Shown in pieces: positions 6,505 through 12,089 of a stretch of DNA of 12,089 bases. The notes under the pieces are model-generated. The model was not told where the DNA came from. It searched no databases and saw nothing but the letters and a program-made list of their open reading frames with translations. The DNA comes from an uncultured Alphaproteobacteria bacterium (lineage in GTDB: Bacteria; Pseudomonadota; Alphaproteobacteria; Micavibrionales; Micavibrionaceae): positions 1-12,089 of the forward strand of contig CAKTCH010000023.1 in assembly GCA_934538895.1 (NCBI GenBank), read 5' to 3'. Both the position numbers and the translations under genes were made by a program. How positions within the stretch are numbered: the stretch's first letter is position 1; each line of letters starts with the position of its first letter.

Positions 6505-7832
6505 GATGGATAACGCTCATCCGGCGGCATGCTCGACTCGCGCCGCACCAGCGCGGCGGCGAAGAATCCGTCCGTGTCGTGGCGGTGCGGCGTCAGGCGC
6601 ATATAGGGGGTGCCGGGGGCTTTGCCGTCTTCCCAGAGCCGATCGAGCGGCAGCCGTTCGAATTCCGGATGATGGGCCAGGAATTTCTCAACCTGATGCT
6701 CGTTTTCATCGGGCAGCAGCGAACAGGTCGCATAGACGAGCCTGCCGCCGACTTTCACCGCACGGGTGACGCGTTCGAGAATATCGGCCTGTGTTTCCAG
6801 CAGTTCATCGAGGCCGGGGCCATAGTGACGCCAGCGCATATCCGGGTTACGCCGCCAGGTGCCGGTGCCGGTGCACGGCACATCGACCAGCACGACATCG
6901 AAGCTTTCCTTCTGACGGCGCAGCCATTTACGGTTCTTTTCATCGGAGAGCGCGCGGACCTCGATAATGTCGGCCACGCCCGCGCGGCGGAAACGCGGAC
7001 GGGCTTTTTCAAGACGGCCTTCGGCGATATCCATGGCGACGATACGCCCCTTGTTCTTCATCGCGGCGGCGAGCGCCAGCGTCTTGCCGCCCGCACCGGC
7101 ACAGTAATCCAGCACCTGCATTCCGGGTTTCACGCCGGTGACATAGGCGATCAGTTGCGAGCCTTCATCCTGAATTTCGATCAGGCCGTCGCGAAAAACC
7201 CGGCTTTCCGAAAGGTAGGCCTTGCCACGGCAGCGCAAACCCCATGGGGAAATGGCGGTGAGATCGGTTTCGATGCCGTCGGCGGCCAGCGCGGCCTTTG
7301 CTTCGGTGCGATCGGCAAGGCGCGTGTTGACGCGCAGATCCAGCGGGGCGGTGCCAAGCATCGCGGCCATTTCAACCTTGAAATCATCGCCGAAGAACGC
7401 ACGCAGGCGCGATTCCCATTGCGGCGGGCATTCGACGCGCGCGGTTTCCGGCACGATTTCGGAATCGAGTTTTTTGCCGGAGAGTTTTTCGATGAGCTCT
7501 TTTTCATCGCCGCGCAGCGGTTCGGGGGCGTATTTGCTGCCGTCGAAAAGCCTATCTATGGCGTTGACACCCGCGCCTTCGGCCAGCACCAGCCACGCGA
7601 TCATGCGGCTGCGGGCCGTGTCTTCAGCACCGGCATGAGAAAGCCACCAGCCCAGACGCGCCCGCGCCCGTTCCAGCGCATAGACGCTTTCGGCGATCGC
7701 CGCGCGATCCTTGGAGCCGATATATTTACGGTGGCGCATGTAATCGCCGACAGTGGAATCCATCGGGATGCGGCTGGCGCCGGTTTTTTCCAGAAGCTCA
7801 ATGGCGGTTTGTACGCGGGCTGACGGTAACAT
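6489..7832 (-). CDS. rsmB: 16S rRNA m5C methyltransferase, RsmB/Sun (NOL1/NOP2) family
   Basis: SAM-dependent RNA (cytosine-C5) methyltransferase. RsmB modifies C967 of 16S rRNA in E. coli. The 447 residues have a helical N-terminal part (1 to about 150), then the catalytic domain. The SAM-binding loop is LDYCAGAGGKT (241-251). DVPCTGTGTWRRNPD (317-331) contains Cys320, the release cysteine, and YATCSLLPDENE (367-378) contains the nucleophile Cys370. The C-terminal TDGFFAAALVRR (420-431) is typical of the family. The ATG at 7832 has AAGGG about 6 nt upstream. It is divergent from the flavin oxidoreductase gene across 72 nt. The 229-codon gene follows on the same strand. In many alphaproteobacteria rsmB lies close behind guaB; here about 3.1 kb of other genes lies between them. 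The exact target (RsmB or a sister family such as RsmF) is inferred from overall layout. Confidence 0.88.
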   Translation of the reverse strand: MLPSARVQTAIELLEKTGASRIPMDSTVGDYMRHRKYIGSKDRAAIAESVYALERARARLGWWLSHAGAEDTARSRMIAWLVLAEGAGVNAIDRLFDGSKYAPEPLRGDEKELIEKLSGKKLDSEIVPETARVECPPQWESRLRAFFGDDFKVEMAAMLGTAPLDLRVNTRLADRTEAKAALAADGIETDLTAISPWGLRCRGKAYLSESRVFRDGLIEIQDEGSQLIAYVTGVKPGMQVLDYCAGAGGKTLALAAAMKNKGRIVAMDIAEGRLEKARPRFRRAGVADIIEVRALSDEKNRKWLRRQKESFDVVLVDVPCTGTGTWRRNPDMRWRHYGPGLDELLETQADILERVTRAVKVGGRLVYATCSLLPDENEHQVEKFLAHHPEFERLPLDRLWEDGKAPGTPYMRLTPHRHDTDGFFAAALVRRESSMPPDERYPSDFNE

Positions 7833-7904
7833 GGACGCCCTTATAGCAGGGTTGCCGCGATTGTGCCACTATCCTAGATAAGTCAAAACGAAGGAGATCG
7901 CCCC

Positions 7905-8969
7905 ATGCCGCACCTGTTCGATCCTGTGAAAGCCGGAGCCTTAAGCCTGAAGAACCGTATCTGGATGGCGCCGCTGACGCGCGGGCGGGCGGGTGCTTCG
8001 CGGGTGCCGAACGATTTAATGACGCAGTATTACGGGCAGCGGGCCGGTGCCGGGCTGATTATCAGCGAGGCCACCGCCATTTCGCCGATGGGTTATGGCT
8101 GGAAGGATGCGCCCGGCATCTACACCGACGAACAGGAAGAAGCGTGGAAAGCCGTGACCCATGAAGTGCACGGCAAAGGTGGCCGGATCGTTTTGCAGCT
8201 TTGGCATATGGGACGGTTGTCGCATCCGGATTTTCTGGAGGGCAAGGTTCCGGTTTCAGCATCGGCGATCGCGGCGGAGGGGGAGGCGCGTTCGCTGGAA
8301 GGCAAGAAACCCTATGTCACGCCACGCCCGCTGACCCGGGATGAGATCAAGTTGACCGTACGGGATTACGCGGACGCCGCGCAACGCGCCGTGCGCGCCG
8401 GGTTCGACGGCGTCGAGATTCACGGGGCGAACGGTTACCTGATCGACCAGTTCCTGCGCGATGGTTCCAACACGCGCACCGACGAATATGGCGGGCCGGT
8501 CGCCAACCGCACGCGCTTTTTACTGGAAGTCACCGAAGCGGTCACCGCCGCTATCGGATCGGACCGCACGGGTTTGCGCCTGTCGCCGATGAACGGCTAT
8601 CAAAGCATGTATGACAGCGATCTTGAGGGGCTGTTTACTCATGCGGCAAAAGAACTCAATCGTTTCAACCTTGCTTTCCTGCATGTGCGTGAAACGTCGA
8701 ACAAGCCGTTGGCGGTTACGGCGGCCATGCGCAAGGTTTACAACGGCTTGATCGCCGGAAACGACGCGTATGATTTTGCGCGGGCGCAGAAGGCGCTGGA
8801 TGACGGCGTACTGGACGCGGTGGCGTTCGGGTTGCCTTATATCGCCAATCCCGATCTGGCGGCGCGCTTCGCCGCGCACGCGCCGCTGAACCCCCCGCAG
8901 CCCGGCACTTTCTATAAAGGCGGGGCGGAGGGTTATACCGATTATCCGTTTATGGAGAAGACTGCCTAG
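7905..8969 (+). CDS. Old Yellow Enzyme family NAD(P)H:flavin oxidoreductase (NemA-like)
   Basis: FMN-dependent ene-reductase of the Old Yellow Enzyme family, which reduces activated C=C bonds, and in NemA relatives also nitro and maleimide compounds, using NAD(P)H. Of 354 residues, the N-terminus has FDPVKAGALSLKNRIWMAPLTRGRA with the flavin-tuning Thr. LQLWHMGRLSHPDF follows, then GVEIHGANGYLIDQFLRDG, holding the His/Asn substrate pair and the proton-donor Tyr, and RTDEYGG. The C-terminus YKGGAEGYTDYPF is the NemA-type ending. In the phosphate-binding stretch, V-A-F-G-L-P-Y-I-A-N-P-D-L has Leu where the family usually has Arg (GRPFIANPDL). ATG 7905 has AAGGAG (7891-7896) 8 nt before it. It is divergent from rsmB and convergent with the GNAT gene, whose stop overlaps its own stop (CTAG). 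The physiological substrate cannot be inferred. Confidence 0.92.
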   Translation: MPHLFDPVKAGALSLKNRIWMAPLTRGRAGASRVPNDLMTQYYGQRAGAGLIISEATAISPMGYGWKDAPGIYTDEQEEAWKAVTHEVHGKGGRIVLQLWHMGRLSHPDFLEGKVPVSASAIAAEGEARSLEGKKPYVTPRPLTRDEIKLTVRDYADAAQRAVRAGFDGVEIHGANGYLIDQFLRDGSNTRTDEYGGPVANRTRFLLEVTEAVTAAIGSDRTGLRLSPMNGYQSMYDSDLEGLFTHAAKELNRFNLAFLHVRETSNKPLAVTAAMRKVYNGLIAGNDAYDFARAQKALDDGVLDAVAFGLPYIANPDLAARFAAHAPLNPPQPGTFYKGGAEGYTDYPFMEKTA

Positions 8970-9496
8970 ATTCCCGCCGTATCGCGCCAGCCGTAGCAGA
9001 CGTCGGTGAGTTTCCGGTTGCCGATGGTGATATCTTTCTTGCCGCAGCGCTGGCCGCCCAGCGCCTTGTAGAAGGCGTTGCCGCGTGCGTTCTTCTCCAG
9101 CGTCCACAGGCAGAGCGATTTGTGTTTGCGCTCTTTCAGGCGCGTGACGGCGGCGCGCATCAGTTGCCTGCCCAGACCTTTGCGCCAGTAAGCGGGCAGG
9201 ATATAGATCGCAAGAATCTCCGCCGTGTAAAGCGGGCGCACGGGAGACATGCCGGGCGGCGGGGTCATCAGTTTATTAAAGGCAATGAAGCCTGCCGGGT
9301 CGCCCGCGTCGTCACAGGCGATGAGCGCTTCGGTCCCCTCGCCCAGCCATTTGGCCCAGTCCGCCGCCCGCGACTCCTTGTCGAGCGCGTCGAGGAAAGA
9401 TTGCTCTACCAGCCCGCCGTAGCTCGAACGCCAGCCCTCGATATGGATATGGGCGAGATCGCCGGCATCTCGTTGTGTGCAAGACCTGATATTCAT
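8966..9496 (-). CDS. GNAT-family N-acetyltransferase
   Basis: Predicted acetyl-CoA-dependent acetyltransferase of 176 residues. The N-terminal MNIRSCTQRDAGDLAHIHIEGWRSSYGGL (first strand and helices) is typical of GNATs. The core has AEILAIYILPAYWRKGLGRQLM, with the acyl-CoA pyrophosphate loop R-K-G-L-G. It ends with LWTLEKNARGNAFYKALGG, the family's last motif. The acceptor cannot be predicted. The start at 9496 fits the family N-terminus, although only a weak GGAA precedes it. Its TAG overlaps the stop of the flavin oxidoreductase gene by four bases, and no terminator is visible between the two. It is divergent from the small membrane protein gene across 64 nt. Confidence 0.88.
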   Translation of the reverse strand: MNIRSCTQRDAGDLAHIHIEGWRSSYGGLVEQSFLDALDKESRAADWAKWLGEGTEALIACDDAGDPAGFIAFNKLMTPPPGMSPVRPLYTAEILAIYILPAYWRKGLGRQLMRAAVTRLKERKHKSLCLWTLEKNARGNAFYKALGGQRCGKKDITIGNRKLTDVCYGWRDTAGI

Positions 9497-9560
9497 GTTT
9501 TATTGCGTTCCGTTTGCCGCTACATTCAACGTGAATATTCCGACTATAAGGATTTGAAAC

Positions 9561-9752
9561 ATGAAAACAAACAAAACACTTTTGATCCTGATCGTCCTGC
9601 TGCTGGTGGGCATTCTGGGGGTGATGGTCTATCAGGCGCAACGCCCGCAAACGACAGGGGAGAAGATCGAAGACGCCCTCAGCAGCGCCGGTAACGATAT
9701 CGGCGACGCTATCGAGGATCTGGGCCAGGATATCCAGCGGCAGGCGCGCTAG
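9561..9752 (+). CDS. small single-pass membrane protein, 63 residues
   Basis: The short protein has a Lys-containing N-terminus (MKTNK), one hydrophobic segment (about residues 7-24, LLILIVLLLVGILGVMVY) and a polar tail of about 35 residues rich in Asp/Glu, with spaced Ile/Ala/Leu (EKIEDALSSAGNDIGDAIED) that would form an amphipathic helix. The tail probably faces the periplasm, with the N-terminus in the cytoplasm (inferred from the N-terminal lysines). There is no lipobox Cys. Small anchored proteins with a G-E-K-x-x-D-A-I-type tail occur in other alphaproteobacteria, but I know of no function. AAGGAT lies 8 nt before ATG 9561, which supports translation. It is divergent from the GNAT gene. 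An inverted-repeat element begins 26 nt after its stop. Confidence 0.7.
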   Translation: MKTNKTLLILIVLLLVGILGVMVYQAQRPQTTGEKIEDALSSAGNDIGDAIEDLGQDIQRQAR

Positions 9753-9778
9753 ACTCTGGAATCGTCAATGATTAACTG

Positions 9779-9926
9779 ATGAACACAACGCCCTGAACAA
9801 TCATAACGAAATCCGGCTCATACCGTCATCCCGAGCGCAGCCGAGGGATCTTATCAAGTTTAAACCGAGAAAGATCCCTCGGCTGCGCTCGGGATGACGG
9901 GCTTGTGCGAGGGGCGTTGTGTTCAT
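9779..9926. repeat. nested inverted-repeat (MITE/REP-like) element, about 148 bp
   Basis: Two perfect inverted repeats are nested. The outer arms are 15 bp, ATGAACACAACGCCC at 9779-9793 and its complement at 9912-9926. The inner arms are 30 bp, at 9823-9852 (CCGTCATCCCGAGCG..., ending GGATCTT) and 9871-9900, around an 18-nt loop that contains GTTTAAAC. The inner arm resembles the dispersed 'TCATCCCGAGCG...GAGGGATCT' type of intergenic repeat seen in many bacterial genomes. No protein is encoded. I see no clear target-site duplication. As RNA or cruciform it would be a very strong hairpin. No T-run follows, so it is not a standard terminator. The whole 9753-10063 stretch has no gene: it holds this element, a gene fragment (9927-9999) and the cupin promoter. 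Confidence 0.85.
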
Positions 9927-9999
9927 TTGGCGTGATGGACAGCATGACGTGCTTGATTCGGTATATGCTGTCGCTTGTAACGCCGACATGGAAATACCT
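9927..9999 (-). pseudogene. fragment of the small 83-codon gene, C-terminal half
   Basis: This stretch resembles 10669-10743, the second half of the intact small gene. The match includes an exact 17-bp block (CGCTTGTAACGCCGACA, 9972-9988 and 10715-10731) and the shared TTGGCGTG at the far end, with small gaps between. On the minus strand one frame gives V-G-V-T-S as in the intact protein (residues 54-58), then diverges. It begins exactly where the inverted-repeat element stops. Together with 10537-10637 it may make up one decayed copy. Confidence 0.55.
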
Positions 10000-10008
10000 C
10001 ACTGTTTT

Positions 10009-10037
10009 TTGACATAAATCTATTTCCAGTCTAATAT
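10009..10037 (+). promoter_or_regulatory. sigma-70 promoter of the cupin gene
   Basis: A perfect TTGACA (10009-10014), a 17-nt spacer and TAATAT (10032-10037; 4 of 6 to TATAAT). Transcription would begin near 10044, about 20 nt before ATG 10064, with AGGA at 10055-10058 as the ribosome-binding sequence. Confidence 0.65.
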
Positions 10038-10063
10038 ATTAAAACTTTCAGATAGGATACAAA

Positions 10064-10528
10064 ATGATTACCGGAAAAGAAAAACTGAAACTTCAATCAG
10101 ACCACAGCCGTCTGGGCATCGCACGTGCTGCCTGGGAGGTGGCGCTGGAGAAGGCGCAGGCTGATCCGGTCGTGAAAATCCGTCATGCCGTCGTTGATGG
10201 CGATACACAGTATCGCACCCATGTTGCCGCCATTTCCGATCGGGTAGGCTGTCATTTTCATGCGCATGGCGATGAAGGCTATGCTGTCGTCAGGGGGCAA
10301 GGCACCCTGTACTGGGGCAAGGCTGAAAGAACGGATGAAGGTTATAGTGTTCCCCATCCGGAAACGCCTGTTTCCGTCCGCGAAGGCGACAGCTTTACAA
10401 TTCCCGAAGGTTACGCGCACCAACTCAAAAACGATGGCGAAGGCGATTTGATTATTGTCTTCGGGTGCCCGGACACGCATCTGGACGACAAAGCCGACCG
10501 GACCCTACTCCCCGCCCTCGCGCCCTGA
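10064..10528 (+). CDS. cupin-domain protein, single domain
   Basis: 154 residues forming a single conserved beta-barrel. Both cupin motifs are clear. Motif 1 is H64-F-H66-A-H-G-D-E71 ... G78, giving the metal-binding His, His and Glu. Motif 2 is G108-DSFTI-P114-E-G116-YA-H119-QLK-N123, an exact fit to the consensus, with the last metal ligand His119. The barrel is preceded by about 40 residues that look helical. Single-domain cupins include dioxygenases, isomerases, sugar-binding and storage proteins, so the reaction cannot be named. It has its own promoter (10009-10037) and start ATG 10064. Both sides of the gene carry decayed pieces of the same small minus-strand gene, which suggests that this gene and its promoter were inserted there. 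Confidence 0.85.
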   Translation: MITGKEKLKLQSDHSRLGIARAAWEVALEKAQADPVVKIRHAVVDGDTQYRTHVAAISDRVGCHFHAHGDEGYAVVRGQGTLYWGKAERTDEGYSVPHPETPVSVREGDSFTIPEGYAHQLKNDGEGDLIIVFGCPDTHLDDKADRTLLPALAP

Positions 10529-10536
10529 TCTTAAAA

Positions 10537-10637
10537 CGTTGACAGGCTGGACGCTATAGTTCTCATCCATCGGGTGCGCTGATGCACCAGATTCTTTGGC
10601 AATATCCTTAACGCTGAGTGTGGCAGGCGCGCTGACC
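10537..10637 (-). pseudogene. decayed N-terminal half of a second small-gene copy
   Basis: The sequence aligns without gaps to 10751-10851 in the intact gene (constant offset 214), best over about 10537-10610. The minus strand still reads K-D-I-A-K-E-S-G-A-S-A-H-P-M-D-E-N-Y in one frame, against K-D-I-A-K-E-F-G-V-S-A-H-Q-M-D-E-N-Y in the intact protein. It follows the intact gene's stop directly (head to tail) and has no start of its own. It stops where the cupin gene's 3' end begins. The missing second half matches 9927-9999 on the other side of the cupin gene. Confidence 0.7.
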
Positions 10638-10889
10638 TCAGCCCAGATAAAAATCCTGACGATTGATTTTGGCGTGGATGGCGGCAGGACCGCGCTCAAT
10701 CTGGTTTGCTCCAGCGCTTGTAACGCCGACACGGTAAACGCCTTGCCCTTCGTCGACAATCCGGACGCCATAGTTCTCGTCCATCTGGTGCGCTGATACA
10801 CCAAATTCTTTGGCAATATCCTTCATACCGGGTTGCGGCAGGCGCGGATCGATCTGGACATCGGCGTGGTGATAAGCTGTATTGTTCAT
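10638..10889 (-). CDS. small protein of unknown function, 83 residues
   Basis: I do not recognise this protein. It has no signal peptide or membrane segment. Residues 22-32 (MKDIAKEFGVS) resemble the first helix and turn of LacI-type helix-turn-helix domains, but the following residues (MDENYGVRIV...GVYRVGV, 36-56) look like beta strands, so a DNA-binding role is only a possibility. Translation is well supported by AAGGAG about 6 nt before ATG 10889 and a promoter at 10926-10955. The gene lies 68 nt downstream of guaB on the same strand but has its own promoter. A palindrome sits inside that promoter, so repression is likely, by itself or another regulator. A decayed second copy follows directly, which shows that the gene has been duplicated here. 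Confidence 0.65.
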   Translation of the reverse strand: MNNTAYHHADVQIDPRLPQPGMKDIAKEFGVSAHQMDENYGVRIVDEGQGVYRVGVTSAGANQIERGPAAIHAKINRQDFYLG

Positions 10890-10925
10890 AAAAAACTCCT
10901 TATTCTTATATTTAAGAAGATAATT

Positions 10926-10955
10926 TTTATAATTTATCTCTATAAATTATGCCAA
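10926..10955 (-). promoter_or_regulatory. sigma-70 promoter with palindromic operator for the small gene
   Basis: On the minus strand TTGGCA (10950-10955; 5 of 6) is followed after 18 nt by TATAAA (10926-10931; 5 of 6). Between them lies the perfect palindrome ATAATTTAT / ATAAATTAT (10929-10937 and 10942-10950, CTCT loop on the plus strand), which touches both boxes. Transcription would start about 30 nt before ATG 10889. The palindrome fits an operator that blocks RNA polymerase. It could instead be a weak hairpin after guaB, but no T-run follows. Confidence 0.6.
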
Positions 10956-10957
10956 TG

Positions 10958-12089
10958 TTATTCCGTCGCCCTGTAATTGGGCGCTTCCTGGGTGATGGTC
11001 ACGTCGTGGACGTGGCTTTCGCGGAAGCCTGCCGACGTCATGCGCAGGAATTCGGCGTTTTCTTTCATATCCGCGATCGTCCTGTTGCCGGTGTAGCCCA
11101 TCGCGGCGCGCAGGCCCCCCACCATCTGGTGGATGACGTTGCCGACCGGGCCTTTGTAGGGGACGCGGCCTTCGATGCCTTCGGGCACCAGTTTTTGCGC
11201 CTGCTTTACCGCGCCCTGGAAATAGCGGTCGGCAGAGCCGCGCGCCATCGCGCCCACCGAGCCCATGCCGCGATAGGTTTTATAGGAGCGGCCCTGATAG
11301 AGTACGACTTCGCCGGGGGCTTCGTCGGTGCCCGCGAACAGGCTGCCAAGCATGACGCAATCAGCGCCCGCCGCGATGGCCTTGGCCAGATCGCCTGAGT
11401 ATTTGATACCGCCATCGGCGATGACGGGGGTGCCGGATTTCGCGCACGCTTCCGCCGCATCCATGATGGCGGTCAGTTGCGGCACGCCGACGCCCGCGAC
11501 CACGCGGGTGGTGCAGATGGAACCGGGGCCGATGCCGACCTTGACCGCATCGGCGCCCGCGTCGATCAGGGCGCGCGCGGCGTCGCCCGTGGCGATATTA
11601 CCCGCGACGATTTGCAGTTTATCGCCCGCCAGCTTCTTGATGCGCGCAACGGTTTCCAGCACGTTTTTCGAATGGCCGTGAGCGGTATCGACCACCAGCA
11701 CGTCAAGACCGGAATCCATCATGGCTTCGGCACGCTCGACGCCGGTATTGCCGGTGCCGACGGCGGCGCCGACCATCAGGCGGCCCTGCGCGTCCTTGCT
11801 TGCTTGCGGGAACAGGGTCGATTTTTCGATATCCTTGACCGTAATCAGGCCGATGCAGCGGTCGGCATCATCGACCACCAGCAATTTTTCGATGCGGTGC
11901 TTGTGCAGGAGCTTGCGCGCTTCGTCCTTGCTGGCGCCGTTCACGACCTTCACGAGGTTTTCCGCCGTCATCAGTTCGCGCACGGGCGTCTGGTCGTTAT
12001 CAGCGAAGCGCACGTCGCGGTGGGTGAGGATACCGACAAGCCTGCCGTTGCTTTCGGCGACAGGAATGCCGGAGATGCGGTAATGCTTC
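10958..12089 (-). CDS. guaB: IMP dehydrogenase, N-terminus cut by window
   Basis: Oxidises IMP to XMP with NAD+, the committed step to guanine nucleotides. 376 residues are visible before the right edge; roughly the first 100 or so of the about 490 residues usual for GuaB are outside. The fragment starts inside the tandem CBS domains (HYRISGIPV... then HRIEKLLVVDD). The barrel follows: GAAVGTG, VVDTAHGHS, AGNIAT, the catalytic-cysteine loop GIGPGSICTTR, IADGGIKYSGD, the GSLFAGTDEAPGE phosphate site, and the flap YRGMGSVGAM. It ends at TAA 10958-10960. A GTG near 12013 is internal and not the start. Alphaproteobacterial guaB is often followed by rsmB and guaA; here rsmB is on the same strand about 3.1 kb further on. 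The promoter of the next small gene overlaps the intergenic region right at the guaB stop. Confidence 0.96.
   Translation of the reverse strand, partial: KHYRISGIPVAESNGRLVGILTHRDVRFADNDQTPVRELMTAENLVKVVNGASKDEARKLLHKHRIEKLLVVDDADRCIGLITVKDIEKSTLFPQASKDAQGRLMVGAAVGTGNTGVERAEAMMDSGLDVLVVDTAHGHSKNVLETVARIKKLAGDKLQIVAGNIATGDAARALIDAGADAVKVGIGPGSICTTRVVAGVGVPQLTAIMDAAEACAKSGTPVIADGGIKYSGDLAKAIAAGADCVMLGSLFAGTDEAPGEVVLYQGRSYKTYRGMGSVGAMARGSADRYFQGAVKQAQKLVPEGIEGRVPYKGPVGNVIHQMVGGLRAAMGYTGNRTIADMKENAEFLRMTSAGFRESHVHDVTITQEAPNYRATE

Noticed and set aside
6483..7823. Long plus-strand open frame of 446 codons
   Set aside because: It is antisense to rsmB, whose motifs are unmistakable, and its composition is that of a reverse shadow.
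7840..7880. Possible promoter for the flavin oxidoreductase gene
   Set aside because: TTGCCG and TATCCT are only 12 nt apart, too close for a sigma-70 promoter.
9801..9989. 62-codon minus-strand open frame
   Set aside because: It runs through the inverted-repeat element and has no ribosome-binding site; it is chance reading of repeat DNA.
10505..10816. 103-codon minus-strand open frame
   Set aside because: Its first part is an out-of-frame reading of the intact small gene. Only the later part, from about 10637, resembles the small protein, so it is listed as a decayed copy rather than a gene.

Overview
The window looks like part of a chromosome from a GC-rich proteobacterium. The most likely class is Alphaproteobacteria, because guaB and an RsmB-type rRNA methyltransferase lie on the same strand near each other, an arrangement I know from that class. 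The lineage below class cannot be read from this sequence. Most genes are ordinary housekeeping genes for purine salvage, methyl/folate metabolism and rRNA modification. The stretch at about 8-11 kb is more fluid and carries repeats and gene debris.

Layout. (1) 1-2477 is a purine salvage block. It holds a deaminase-fold protein running off the left edge on the minus strand, a xanthine-guanine phosphoribosyltransferase gene (gpt) broken by a frameshift, and an intact trimeric-type purine nucleoside phosphorylase. (2) 2484-5740 is the methionine/folate pair metF-metE, with a small hairpin between the genes and a clear intrinsic terminator after metE. MetF makes the 5-methyl-tetrahydrofolate that MetE uses to methylate homocysteine. 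(3) 5697-7832, on the minus strand, holds rsmB and, downstream of it, an unrecognised 229-residue protein that may be a degenerate kinase-fold relative. (4) 7905-9752 holds an Old Yellow Enzyme flavin oxidoreductase, a convergent GNAT acetyltransferase and a 63-residue single-pass membrane protein. (5) 9753-10957 is the unusual part. It contains a nested inverted-repeat element of about 148 bp, a cupin gene with a good sigma-70 promoter, and copies of a small unknown gene. One copy is intact (83 codons) with a strong promoter that has a perfect AT-rich palindrome between -35 and -10. A second, decayed copy appears to be split into two halves that flank the cupin gene. (6) 10958-12089 is guaB (IMP dehydrogenase), truncated by the right edge.

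The observations I consider most worth checking are these: the decayed small-gene copy apparently split by a cupin-gene insertion, next to a nested palindromic element; the gpt lesion, which fits a 25-nt deletion between short direct repeats; the deaminase with a second, degenerate deaminase-like half; and the metE terminator encoded inside the 3' end of a convergent gene whose stop codon overlaps that of metE. I found no tRNA, rRNA, CRISPR array, insertion sequence with transposase, or recognisable riboswitch.
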